A DNA stretch of 64,000 nt from contig JAAXNY010000010.1 of the NCBI GenBank assembly GCA_013420905.1, positions 1,302,001 to 1,366,000 on the forward strand, in the 5' to 3' direction. The position numbers and the translations under genes are program-made. Positions within the stretch are counted from its first letter, which is position 1; each line of letters opens with the position of its first letter. This stretch comes from Collybia mongolica (lineage: Eukaryota; Basidiomycota; Agaricomycetes; Agaricales; Clitocybaceae). Of the stretch, positions 35,552 through 47,858 are shown piece after piece. The notes under the pieces were generated by a model. It saw nothing but the letters and a program-made list of their open reading frames with translations. It was not told where the DNA came from and made no database searches.

Positions 35552-36781
35552 ATGAACGCGACCGAACAAATTCAGGCTGCCTCAAGCTTCCTTTTGCAAT
35601 CCCCACCAGGAGAGATCAATGATGTCCTAAATGGTTCGCTAGTCCAGCCGCGCCCTAGATCGAAGTTAATGGAGTACCTACTAGATATCCGCAACATCAT
35701 CTCGGACGATGACCTACTACAAGAAGGGATATTACCGGCCTTGAAGGAGTATAATCTTACTCAGTTCATGACCGTTGACGTTCCCGGAACCGAACATCAG
35801 GTCAATAAAACGATTGCGCTCCGCTCGTGGTCGGGTGTGACCTTCTAAATTCTAGTCAATTGTCAGTGAGGCTGCAAAGGTGCCAACATCGGGCGCTGAG
35901 GAGAGGTTTCTAGACCCTCGCTCCAAGACGAGCTATGTGTTTGATCATCTGGGTCTGGTACGTCCCCCCCGTTTCTTAGCTTGTTCAATCCTGATGTCGG
36001 CATGAAGGAAGCCTCCGATCCTCAAACCGCTGAGCCCGATGCTGATTCTGAGCCATTCCGGTATGTATTCAATACCATCTGGCTCTGTCCTCTTACGAGT
36101 CATGTACTTAGTCAAGCTCTGGAGACATCCACGCTAGCCTATCTTGCGGCCCATTTCCACGAGGGTGTTAGTTCAGTCTTTTCGACGCCAGATACCCCGA
36201 ATCGGTTCACTATTCAAGTAGTTGCAAATAAGTACAACCCAAAGAATTTTTGGTATGCATATTTCTACTCATTTAGTCAGCGTCTTGACAAATACCCCCA
36301 GGTCTGGGCGATGGCGATCTGAGTATGTGGTGGACTTGAACGAAAATCAAGTCTCTGGAAAAATACTCTTGAATGTACATTACTATGAACAAGGGAATGT
36401 CAGTACGTGTTTTTTCATGGGCTTTATACACTGACTCGTACGACAGGTGCAACTTACCACAACGCATGATGTATCATTAATACTCCCTTCTGCGGTTGTG
36501 ACTTCATCGCCCGTAGCTTCAGCCTCCAAGATACTCGCGTTGATCGAGGACGAGGAAGGAAAATATCAAACGTCTTTGAACGAAACGTACCATGAGATGG
36601 GCGAAAAGACTTTCAAAGGGCTGAGGCGCGCGCTCCCTCTTACACGCCAAAAGTTAGATTGGGATAAGGTAAGTATCTGATCATTCACCAGCCATTCATA
36701 TTGACGTTTTACCATAAGGTACTCGGTTACAAACTGGGCGCAGAGCTATCTGCGAGCAAGGGTGTATTCGGAAATTCGTAG
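35552..36781 (+). CDS. F-actin-capping protein alpha subunit
   Basis: Alpha chain of the CapZ heterodimer that caps barbed ends of actin filaments at cortical patches. The start at 35552 gives MNATEQIQAASSFLLQSPPG, then EINDVLN, joined over an intron to DIRNIISDDD and ILPALKEYNLTQFMTVDVPG. Further exons: EERFLDPRSKTSYVFDHLGL, EASDPQTAEPDADSEPFR, ALETSTLAYLAAHFHEGVSS and FTIQVVANKYNPKNFW. The diagnostic C-terminal region reads GRWRSEYVVDLNENQVSGKI and VHYYEQGNVQLTTTHDVSL, then a final helix DEEGKYQTSLNETYHEMGEK, ending LSASKGVFGNS with the stop at 36779-36781. All blocks of the family are present. Confidence 0.93.
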
Positions 36782-39700
36782 AAAGGAACAATACAAATAC
36801 ACCAAATTTTTCTGTGCAAACAATCACAATTTGTGTCATCTCGGAGACCAACGCCCCATACCAAGATGGTCGTTGATGAGCGGACGTCCATATACCGAAG
36901 CTAAAATTGTGGTACGGCAGGCGGTTATCATAGCCAAGAAATTTTATTGGTCCGTATCTGGCGTTGTCATCAGGGCTGAGAACCTTGCTCCCGAATCGTG
37001 TTTTTGACCCACCTGCATTTCACCTTATGTTACTGCGAGACCCACGTGATGGGTCTGATGAGAGCAGTTTATAAGTTCGAACTTGGGGGGGGGATGTTTT
37101 TTCACGACTTTTGCAAGTTGTGTGAAATTTTTCGGTCAGCAGATCGATCGAAACACTCGACGAAATCTTAATTCATTACACTGGTGAACCAGGGGCCAAA
37201 CATTTCTTTCTTCTTTGAGCATGAGTAAGGATGTGGGAAGAGCGAAAAATGGGTAGTATTCCTTCCCTGCTGAGACTCAACCTCACCCTACGGATACTTC
37301 GCTCCCTAAATAGGCCCCATGCCGCCCGAAATTCAAGTTTGTCAAGCCGATCGATACCATGATCTAAAAGCAGATGATCTTCGAGAAATCATAATTCTGT
37401 GGATTCCCCTGAATATCATACTATGTACTGTTAAAAGTGTAAAGTACATGCAACGTGAAAAACAATGCCAACGAAACCGTACTTGACATTCCCCACAACC
37501 GTGTTCCATTGCACCTTGGGTTGATGCTAGATATAACTTATGTTCGGTGATATACAACGCCTTTCCAAGAAATTTAGGGGTGCGATCGTTGACACGGCCC
37601 AGGCAAACTATGTTAATATTGGCGTGAAAATATTCGTCAATCAGGTGTACGGAGAATGTAAGGTTTCTATTCTATCTTTGCCTCGACACTCATTTTTATT
37701 TTCACCTCAATACTACAAGAATGCGTCTACCGTCTTTCGCAAGGTTATTGAACAGCCGATCAACACGGATATCATACCAAACACGATAACTATCTCATGC
37801 TCGCGGGTAAGTTCATTCAGGGGGGAGGCGTCAGTGCCTCCTGGGGCTACATTTTCTACATGGGTCGGGCTTTACGACCTTTCTCCAATCTCCATTTCAG
37901 TGATCGCCCAACTGAACAGAATATTATTCATGCAAAGTTGAGTAAGGTGTGGTGCATGACCAGACGAACATCAAGCTCGCTGATAGTGCGGCGTATGGCG
38001 CTGATGTGGGTATAGGTGTCCGTATAAGGTACACTTATTGTTTTCTGGCCTATCTAGGATAACCGAAGAATAAGAGCAACGACAGTGGATGTCGTAAATA
38101 CCATAACTTTTGCGAACATAGTGATGGGGCTTCTTCTAGGTCCCCCTACCAAGCAGCATTTCCTGGAGCTAGTTTACGCTTCCAGTCAAGGGGTTTGAAC
38201 CTATCAAAGGGATTGTTACGCGCGGCATTCGTGTGCATGTTGAACTGGGGGGGCAGCCCTCTTTAACGAGGATTGGGAGCGAGCCCAGGTCTCAAATGTG
38301 ACATTTGTGGATGTGGGCGCTTCTCGAAGCGTTGACCCCGACAGAACTCAAAGTTTGCATACAAGTTCCGGGTCGCAGTTAACAACGGAAGTCTACGTGT
38401 TTCGTTCAACTCGGGCAAATTTGGATAGAGGTGTTTACTGGACATGGTACATTAAACCTTACGCTAGGGATTCATGTGCCTATTGGATGAGAGGTAGTCA
38501 GAACCTTGACCCGCCTACAATCGCGATTTGAGCTGCCAATGGCAGTGGAGTCCCTAAATAATATTTGGCGAGTATCCACTATGACATACGATCGTTCTTC
38601 GCCTGTGCCTAGTCCTCGTGTTAATCGTCCCCCTAGTACCCCACAGGTGGCGCAACCTGAACTCTGTTATCGGGTCTTTTGTTACTCACATGCACAGGAG
38701 TCGAGCTTGATGTGATGATGTTGACTTGATGGATCATGATGTGTGAATATTCTCAGGACGCGGGTTCTCATGTCATTAACTATGATTACACCATTGTTGG
38801 CGTTGAAGCAGAAGGTTCGTTATGCCGTTGCTTCTATTGAATGGAAGAATCATACTGGTGCCACTCATTGGCCACTTCCTCATGCTCCCGGGCCCGCTGG
38901 GTGTTCTCGGCGTTCCCATTTTCGACAGTAGGGTCGAAGGAGATGAGGGAGAAAACGTCACTTCATTCGTCATGATTTGAAAAGGTGGTCGTGTTCGGTA
39001 GGACACTTGGAGATCGTGTGTCTTGCGCGGGTACAGTTCAGCTATGTCTATTACTGGTAATAATGGATATTGTTATGCCACTGATGTCATAAACTGGTAT
39101 AGACAAGTGAAGGTCGAGGCCAACCTACGTACTAACAAGGTTTGTGCTACTTGCACTAGAATCCAATACCTTCGAATTTCCGTGTTTTTCGAGATGACTT
39201 GGAAATGGCTGTGCGATAGAGAGATATGAAATTGGGTAAGTTCGAAAAAATCACACTCGAGATCATTTTATCATTTCCCGACGCGGGAGCTTTCGCGAAG
39301 ATTATTGACTGCGATGATCGTGATCAAGAAAAAACATATAGCGGCTGAGTAGAAGATAACCGAAGACGACGGATCGATTTTTGAGATTACCAAGTTTGTG
39401 TGCGACATGTACCACCCTGTATTTCGTTTATTGGACGGCAATGGTGAGTTCCCGTTGATATTTATACATAGCTGAGGTATTGTTGGGTGGAGCAAATCTG
39501 TAAGGTTTGTAGAACTCAAGGCACGGCATGTCCAACCGACTTCCTAGAAGGTTGCCGTAAATACTTTAGACCGGTGAAAGCAAAGCGCCTGTCCTGCGGC
39601 TGAAAAAAGAAAAGGGGCGGCAATATTTGTCGCACGCTGTGGCTGACGGTGGCGTTATGAAGATTGGGGAATAGGTGGGGTGGGGGGGATTGACAGGAAG

Positions 39701-39922
39701 TGGTGGAGGAGAAATAAATACCCATGGAGATGAGATGGAAGCAATTAGAAGAATTGGTTATTCGGTTCGCTTACGGCGCGTGACTGGCTCATAAAATCAT
39801 ATTTCCTTATCGCTTGACAGGCGCTCGACTGTTGCCTCCCTTTCCCCCCAGCATGCCCTCTGCTTCTTTTCTGAACTCCTTTTCAATCTGAATTTATCAT
39901 CCACACCACCAGGACCCCCCTA
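36782..39922. other. 3.1-kb region with scattered protein-like segments, no complete gene
   Basis: Several plus-strand pieces look more like protein than chance: GAIVDTAQANYVNIGVKIFV (about 37575-37635), STVFRKVIEQPINTDIIPNT (about 37730-37785), VSNVTFVDVGASRSVDPDRT (about 38290-38350) and QDAGSHVINYDYTIVGVEAE (about 38755-38815). Stops and missing splice sites prevent one model, so this is either a rapidly evolving gene that I cannot resolve or a decayed one. I do not recognise the family. From about 39330 on nothing is visible until the RGS gene promoter. Confidence 0.35.
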
Positions 39923-42024
39923 ATGTCATTTACAAAGCACAAGCAGCAGATCTCTGCAGAGACGCAACCTACGACATACAAACCAACTCTAAAAGCCCTT
40001 CTATATCTACCGGTGTGTTTCAACACAACTAGAATTTAATGACTCGTCGTCGAACGTATATCCAGTTTCGCATCTGCAACCCTCCACCAGCCGTCGGAAA
40101 GGTCAGATCCTGTGGTGGTAAGTGGTTACCCTAAGATCGACATCACCGCGGATACTTACCGTTTCCTTGAAGTAACTCCTTTGCTGGAAGTTCGTCTTCA
40201 GGATGTCTTGGATAGAAGACATCTTCCTCCGCTTGGTACGTGCAAATTATCTGTCTGATCGGGTTCACCACAACTCACGGGGCTTTTCCTAGGATTAAAA
40301 GATTTCGAGGTACTTTTTGAAGCTGTACGAGGTATTGCAGGGTCTCATTCTTTCTCAGGAATGGTTGGTGTACGTTGAACGGTGTCCGGAAACTTTGTGG
40401 GCACATCTCGATTTAGAAATAGCTCATTCGTTGATTTTCACGCCCCAGGTACTTCATCCTGTGGCTCAAAGAGTACGCGGTGAAATATAACCAGTGGGCT
40501 GCAAACTCCAAACTACAACGAGAAGGAGTCGGCGAATATCGAATGAACTGGTCGGTACCCAGTTCATCTCACCTAGCTATGTTCTATGCACGCGCGAAGC
40601 AGACATTTTTTATGCCAAATTCCATGTACGAACTCGCCCTCCCATCCCATATTCTCGCACCCTTCCACGCATCAGACGGTTCTCTCCACCCCGACCCCAT
40701 CATCTTTGCAGAGGTCGAACAAGAGACACGACGTACGCTTGAGAAGAGTCTTCAGCGATTTGTGCACGCTCAGCTGAACAATGTTGGGAACAATCGCGTA
40801 ATATGTGGTATCGTCGCAGGGGTTTTCTGTTGTTTAGTCGGTTCGATTCCACCCCTTGTTGTCAACTTCACGAGGGACGAACAGCGGTGGTCGCGTCTGG
40901 CTGCCTTTCCTGGCATGTGGATGGGCCTCACCGTTCTACTCGCGGCCTTGAACGGTATTTGTCTTGGGGTGTACATCTTTGGAGATCTGAGGCAGTTGCA
41001 CAAATTTGAACTCTCTAGGCCTCAGATTTCGAAACCTCAGACTTTGCCCAAGCCCCGCCAACGCCCAGTAATATCGATGCCGATGGTGATACTTCCTCCA
41101 CCAAACCCGATCCTTCCCGTCACACAACCGCCCGCACTACCCCGTCTATCAGTGATTCCACCACCAGTACCTGCATATATTCCCGATCGTCCTCTATCAC
41201 GCACATCAACAATATCCTCTGCAGGTTCCTCCAGCTCCGGGAGCTCATCGTCCGGCTCTTCAGGCTCATACGACGAAGAGCCTACCGTAATACATATATC
41301 TCAGGCGTTCTACGATTCGGATGCTATTGATGGTCCTGCCACCAGCCCTGTGGCCCCCGATTACGGTACAAACTTCGTTTTTCCCCTAAAAAACGATAGA
41401 GGCAACAACGTAGATGATTCTTTTATTACGACGGCCTCCTTCATTCACAGATACAACCCTTCCCTGGACGACGACTCTAAATACGATATTGAAAAGCAGT
41501 TGCCTGAGGAACGCCAACCAATATCAACGTTCGATTTCGACGCCCTTCCGCCTCGGCCCATAGTTCCCAATGCCCTTGCTCCTCCCCCCTCTCCCCCTCC
41601 CCTTCTCCCTCAGCTCGAGTACGGTATCCTTGAAATTAAACCGGAAATGCCGCCTCTGTCCAAATCCATGACACCAGCAGGTTTCATCGAATGGATCCAG
41701 TTGAAATGTAACATCAAGAAATGGCTCGTCGTTACCCCGTCTACCGAAACCCAGTCGCTAGCCTCGCCAAGGAGTAGCATTGGAGTTCCCCTTGGCCGCC
41801 CTGAGCCGATCCCGAATGTTAAGAAGGGCGAGGCAATGGAGGCAATCGTTCGGGAACATTTCAGAAAAATTCAGGCTGTGCCAGCGTTCGCGTCTCTCAC
41901 ACGGGTGCTTAGTCCCATCGTCGTCAGGGGCCAGTGGGAGATTGTGGTGCGATCCGCAGCAATATCGTTCTTGATTAGTTGGATAGTACTAGGAAGCCTG
42001 CTGGCTATCCCTGTCTTCCATTAA
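39923..42024 (+). CDS. RGS-domain membrane protein (Rax1-like)
   Basis: Regulator-of-G-protein-signalling domain joined to membrane helices, the layout of yeast Rax1 (bud-site and polarity protein). The start at 39923 gives MSFTKHKQQISAETQPTTYK. Small exons follow: FRICNPPPAVGK, IDITADTYRFLEVTPLLEVR, LQDVLDRRHLPPL, GLKDFEEWLVYVERCPET and LYFILWLKEYAVKYNQW. This is the first part of an RGS fold; the second part (FYARAKQTFFMPNSMYELAL to FVHAQLNNVG) lies in the large last exon. Two helices come next (CGIVAGVFCCLVGSIPPLVV and LTVLLAALNGICLGVYIFGD), then a long Pro/Ser-rich cytosolic stretch and a final C-terminal helix (FLISWIVLGSLLAIPVFH). Introns are short and in phase. The RGS call is firm; orthology to Rax1 is inference. 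Confidence 0.82.
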
Positions 42025-45000
42025 AACCCTCTCACAATTCTCCCCCTTCAACATAATGCTTCATTCTATGCCCGGGCACCTTATACGGTGATCACTTTGC
42101 GCCACATGGAACGACATGCCGGTACCTTTACCATCCTGAGATCGCTCCGTTTTGCATATGTTACCTTGTTCCTAGGCAGCAACCCGCACTATTTGGCCCT
42201 TTTGGTTCCGTCCTAGAACTTCTCCAACTGCATTTCCCCACAATCGTTGAACGTTCTTTTATATTTACAATACCACCCACTGACACTTCTCATATACAAT
42301 CATTCATATGTCGTACGCATTTATACCTGAGAATTCATCGCATTTTCATCGACTCTTGTACACCCGTTCCTTGTAATCTTCGTATAATCACAGTGATGAT
42401 GCTTCATTGGTTAATTGCCCCTGTACACGGTGGCCCCTGAGGGAAGGATCAGCAATGAAAAGGCGTGCTCAGCGGTTCTAGTAAATTCATCAAGGTAAGG
42501 GACCTAGAATTTGAAATAATTCAGGTATAAGAGTGTCCCGGTCTACGGCCACCTTGCAAATTGTTCGTTCAACACAGGGCGTCTCAAGCAACCACGTTCC
42601 AGTTCGACGACGCGCCGCTCCCATACCCGCACGGATCGTTGTGCGGTCATGGTTGTAATTGAGGGCTTCTTTGCCTTCACAGACCTATTGCCATGGAGGA
42701 TAACAAAATCCGCGGGGTCGCCTCTGGATGAGAAAAGGCCCACATGAACCCCATCTTGCTCAATAGCACGATTTGAGATCGCAGTCATTGGATTCTACGA
42801 TAAACGAGTGAATTTAGTTTGCAAGCATCAAATTCTTACGTAGCAGCACACGAATTTTTCAGCGTCCATGGAAGGCTGTAGCCACGTCCAAGGCACACAA
42901 CGAAAGAGGGCCCAATGAGCCCCGACACTTTTTTACGCTCGTGGTGATCGATATTCCTCGTCAGTCTTGAATACAAGACACATGTAGAGTGCTTCCGAGT
43001 GCCCCGAGCGGCTCCTCGTAGTACATATCAGATTGCGGGAGCCCAACAAAAGGCGATTGAAATGTCTTTAATGGCTTTTGCGAGGCCGGGCTATTCTTTG
43101 GGGGAAATTATCGTAGACGTGTCGGATAGCCTGTGGCGACGTACGTCGAGAAGAAGGATGACCTTGGCATCCCCAAGGAGCAGGGATATCGCCAGCCAGT
43201 TTTATCACTTCATAAGCAAAAGGCTCAGCTTTCGGATTGAGGTTGTATGTAGTCCAGATGAAACACAACATACTTGGTTGCTTGACGTGGGGTGCCTCCA
43301 TAATGGGGACGACATTCAATTTCGACCATGCAGTCTACGTTTGACATAGAGCGTAGAATCAATTACGGCAGCTTCATCTCTCTCTTGAGCATGGACAAGG
43401 TATAGTTTTTCCCGGGAATATTTCCGGCGCCAGTGAAGAGAGGTCTTTAGGCAAAGGCTAATGATTCAGGGAACTCTTTATCTGACTGATCGAGGTGACA
43501 GACACAATAAGAGCGTACCTACAATCTGAATGTCACAGACACTCTTGCAATCGTTTTCAATTGCGCTACATCAATGCAAACGACCAATTATCGTTGTCAA
43601 CCCCGACGTGACACCACATTCAATGCTCTCCCGAATCACTCTCACGCCTCGGGCGTACAGGTTATCCGGGTTGAAAGGGAATGTCTTTTTTCGCTTCGCC
43701 AGTAATTTTTTCTTCGCTTCATTAAGGTCATTAAATATGTATGGGTGAGAGCTTGTTGATACATCATGGTCCGTATGTGTTAAGGGTTACGCACCCTGAT
43801 CGCATCGACCTAGAATAAAATATCTTAGCTGGGGTGAGCCGCGGATATGTACATAGCACAACCTTCCAGGACCAACCTTTTCAGTATGAGAATATGAACA
43901 CCTGTCATGATGGAAACTTTTCCGAGGGGAGCATGAGACCACCGCTCGGGTCGAGCCCGATTATCTCTTCCTATGCTGGTAAAGAAGTTACACCTTTAAC
44001 CGACTCTACTGTTTATATTGTCTTCTTAATATTTGAATGTGCTAACTGGTCATTTGGAATTGTCGTGGTCGGCAGGAATCCCTTTAGGCATTTCCCTCCA
44101 AGATTTTAGTATTGCTGATTCAGGTATCGTCAACGCGTGATCCTTCTTCAGGCCATTCTAAGATGCATATGGGTGGATACCTGCGCCTTGTGTGTGCACA
44201 AGAACGCATCTCAAATAGACCAAGTGAACTTACCCGGGTGTCCTAACATGAGCTGGCGCCTGGTCAATGTGGAATGGATCCCATGAACTCAGGAGGTCGG
44301 ACCGTATGAGCCGATTGGGTGTTAACGGCATTTCCCGAGAGTAATTTGATTCTGATCTTCGCCGTATTTGCTTTTACGTCCCAATAGTCCATCGCATACC
44401 ACTGTAATGGAACTTGTTATCCTTCCTATAGAGTGCGACAAGACAATGAATGAACTGGGGTTTCTCTGGCCGACGTCAACCCCTCGGGCTTTCTTCTGGA
44501 ATCATCAATAACCGATGAAGATGACAAAAGATCTGCGAGAACGTGAAGCAGCTGTCGAGTTGCCTGAGAGCATACTTCGATGAAGCGCGAGGAACAAAGG
44601 TACAGGTAACTATATCCGATATTACCGTTGATTGATTTCATTTGCACGATGTTGTTGATAAGGACGACATGCAATGACGGTCCCGCGGCCAACAGGAGCC
44701 GTTATTAGTGAAGTGATGCGCACGAAATTGACATGCGTGCTGGGATATGTTCAAGTCCGATGGGAACTAACCAGGGAAAAGAGTTCGCCAACCCATACGA
44801 ACCACAAGGCTGTTTGCGAAATGAAGCTGGACTTTTGTCATGTTATTGTGATCGTTCGTAAGTCCGCCCGCCGAAGATAACCGTGTCGACGCCAAGGCGG
44901 ACGTGTTGGAAAGAGGAGACTCGATGGAGATTTCGACACGCTGTGGACAAGCACGAGCTCGTACGGTTACCTTGAAAATCATGGCCCAAGCTTTCACCTT

Positions 45001-45372
45001 CGATTCATGCGCATGGGTATCGACACTACCTGGGCCTTCAGGTTCCAAGGTATTGCCCGCGCTTCAATTCAAATCACGGGTATATCCGATGGCCTTGGGT
45101 TTTGAATGAGGAAGACTGCAGAATTCATTCATATTCTTCCGAGATTTCAGGGTAGAAATGCCTTCCGGAAATAACTATCCAGTTCACTATACTCCAAAAA
45201 ATGGAACCCATGTTGTACAAGATGAATACATTGTTTGTGTTATTTAATTATTGTTCGACGTGTACTGTGCTTGAGGGACGGTATAGTTGGCGCGTGGTAT
45301 ATATCGTTTACAACCGGGTGTAATTATTATAATTGATATGAGTAAAAATTGAAGGCCATCAGGCAAAAACGT
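42025..45372. other. 3.3-kb gene-poor stretch between RGS gene and SOK1
   Basis: Apart from the amidohydrolase tail, only short frames. A few segments are protein-like on the plus strand (IVVNPDVTPHSMLSRITLTP near 43580-43640; YLENHGPSFHLRFMRMGIDT near 44970-45030) but none extends by plausible splicing. This looks like decayed coding DNA. No terminal repeats were seen. Confidence 0.35.
42543..42788 (-). pseudogene. C-terminal fragment of an amidohydrolase-family (metallo-dependent hydrolase) gene
   Basis: A minus-strand frame reads AISNRAIEQDGVHVGLFSSR followed by GDPADFVILHGNRSVK, which is the typical end of amidohydrolases of the cytosine-deaminase-like group (a GDPADFVxLH turn before the last beta strands). 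The following residues still resemble an end region (RVWERRVVELERG). No metal-binding HxH motif or TIM-barrel core could be found upstream on the minus strand up to about 45 kb, so only the tail seems left. It may be a relic or the last exon of a gene too diverged to see. Confidence 0.4.
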
Positions 45373-47858
45373 CTACGGTCGGTCCAAAAAGCCCTCTTGT
45401 TCGTATAGGGGTAAAAATGCGTTGAGATGTATGAGCGCGAGGCGGGATATATTTTCGGCGAGGGTGCGTATTTCATCCGTCAAGGGTTCCATCCCGGTGG
45501 CGGCGCCAAGAGGAATTTCAACAGCGGAGTCTGCTTGTGTAGGTGAATGAAAGTCGATGGTAGTCAATTTCCCCGTGGTCGAGTCGCGGCCAGGGTAGGC
45601 CAACGTAACAACGGCATTGAACACGACATCGTGAAGGCGCCGCCGCAACATGGTGCTCAGGGGTGAGTTCGGCTGCATATTCGAGTCCGCCCATCGCTCG
45701 GCGAGACTCAGTATCTGTTCATCGGGGGCATCGCTGATTGGCGAAGACGGCGAAGGTGGTGAGGAGTGCGCGCGGTTCCGTGCCTCCTTGGCCCGTTTTG
45801 CAATTTGCAAAACGATGTCCTGTTTGGCAATCCGCCATCTCTCCGCCTCTTTCCTGTCAGACTTGCTCCCCTGAGGGCTTGCCACGCCGTCAATTGAAGG
45901 CTTGGATATGAAGCAGTGCCCGAGGCGGCCCGACCCAATGTCACGGATCTCGTTCTTCAGCCTGATCAAGTCCGCCTCTTCCACTTTTGGGTCTTGCGGT
46001 GAGGGTGGCGCTTCGTTGGAATCGGAGAAGACAAGTTGGCGGTAGAGGAGGAGGAACATGGACAGCGCTGTCGCATCAGCAGCATCAGAGGTCAAAAGAC
46101 TCAACCGAGCACTGTCAAGATATGATGTTTCAGGGTATCCGTGAAGCACTGGTGAAGTTGGGGTGAGGAGAGGGGACACAGGGGTAAGAGGAGGGGACAC
46201 GGGCGATGACGCGGAAACTGGTGGGTCGAATATTAGATTTAAAGTTCCCTTCAGGACCGCTAGGTAGACCTGTTGGTTTCGCGGAAGAGCGTCGTATCGG
46301 AGGTGTTCCGGGTATTGAGGATGTAAAATTGGACCGCGCGCGAGCATATCGCAGTGAGCGAGATGTAGCCATTCTCGGGTCGTATTGAGGGAACTGTTTC
46401 CGGCTTTGCGGTTCTTGAAGGTTTTGAGTTCGAATTGTCCAGAGGTGCGTATTAGGAAAGGGCGTAGTGTTTGAAGTTGGTGATTCGCAATGTCCTTTAG
46501 GAAGATGGTTCGCGCCAATCAGTATTCATGCCCAAGTCAATGTTTGCATACGCACCAGTTTCATAAGTTCAAGAATCTCTAGGCACATTCTCACTGCTGT
46601 GACAGCCTCGAGCTTACTTCCGGTTCCGCCAGGCGCGCAAGCCTGGGCGACCTGAACCATAGCTTCCACCGCTCGATCTCTCATCGGCGCACAATGTCCT
46701 TTTAGAGTGACGCCTATGGTACGAAAGAGCCCAGATGGATCAAACAATTCGTGCCTAAGCTCCTGCTCAATAAGAACAGGATCGAAAATTGATCGAATGT
46801 GGGCAGCCTGGGCGGCGTGCTCCTCCATCTGCGATTTAAACGTGTTCGGATTCACGTACATGCCAGATATGCTCGACAACGGCTGAATAACAAGTAGAAG
46901 GACCTCTAGAAATTCTGAGAGAAGTGTACGGATTCGCGACGGCATTCGTAACGTAAAAACGTTCGGTGGGGATATGTATGCGACGACGGGACTAGAAGGG
47001 GGAGAGGGTATTTGCGCACAGGCGCAGAGGACGGGATGTGGCTTTCCATGTAGATCGAATGTCACACAAGTACACCCGGTGTCGACCTCCTGGCTAATAG
47101 CAACCCAGTACTTTTCGGACATGTCGCGTTTGCGACGGCTGCACGTAGGTCGAAACTGCAATCCGGGATCGAAAAGCAAATCATGTCCTGTTTGTGTTTA
47201 GGATATAATTAGCCAATGACCTGTACATGGTGAGATATAACTCACTCAATTGAGGGTTGCGCAGAATTGAATCAAGGTCGAGTTCTTTCAGCGTCTGACG
47301 GTTAATGAGCGGGTGGAGGGAGGGGATATGTATCGAATTCGTGTCGATGGGTATACTTGGAACGACAGGAGAAGACGGATCAGCAGAAAATTTCGGTCCC
47401 GGTCGGAGATGGAGAAGAGAACCGCTGGAAGGACCTGGATCAGAGGTGGACACGATACCAATGTCCTCAATGTCGTTTCCATGTCGGACGGTGGGGGGTG
47501 GCTTGGAGGGGGGGGCGGCTTTGAGTGGCGACTTGCGTGGAAAGTGTCGTTTTGGGGCCCTCCAAGCTGTGTCTATTCTTTCAAGTCGAGGACGTTTCGC
47601 AGGATTGGAAGGGTATCCATGGGACTTGAGGGGGCTGGATATCTGTGGAGAGGTGGGTGAAGGCCACATGGTTGTGTCTGAGGCAAGGCATGTCTGACGG
47701 GGTGCGGTGACAGAGGGAACGGTAGCAACGGTGACCGACTGGTTGTCTGCGAGGGGTGGGGGAGTATTGTCTACTGGAGAAGAATCAGTGCGCCGGTCGT
47801 CAGAGTCAGCTTTGCGTTTGCGGTGGTTGAAAGGAACGTCGTGGGCAAGGTCATCCAT
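45373..47858 (-). CDS. SOK1 / T-complex protein 11 (TCP11) family protein
   Basis: Family of cytosolic/nuclear proteins linked to cAMP-PKA signalling (yeast SOK1 suppresses loss of PKA). The first ATG is at 47858 (MDDLAHDVPFNHRKRKADSD); upstream in-frame codons lack an ATG. A long low-complexity N-terminus with KKR/RKRK signals is followed by HPLINRQTLKELDLDSILRN. After an intron comes HDLLFDPGLQFRPTCSRRKR, and then the TCP11 domain: RIRTLLSEFLEVLLLVIQPL, SIFDPVLIEQELRHELFDPS, GLFRTIGVTLKGHCAPMRDR, TAVRMCLEILELMKL, then after a second intron DIANHQLQTLRPFLIRTSGQ and FELKTFK. The C-terminal exon carries the rest, ending FLPLYEQEGFLDRP. The family assignment is clear; the biochemical role is not known. 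Confidence 0.87.

Noticed and set aside
43560..43690. Weak resemblance to the start of a laccase (VNPDVTPH...LKGNVFFRF)
   Set aside because: No copper-binding HWHG or other oxidase motifs follow on either strand; probably chance.
47305..47697. Open frames on the plus strand opposite SOK1 (130 and 115 codons)
   Set aside because: They are shadows of the low-complexity N-terminal SOK1 exon, with no family features.
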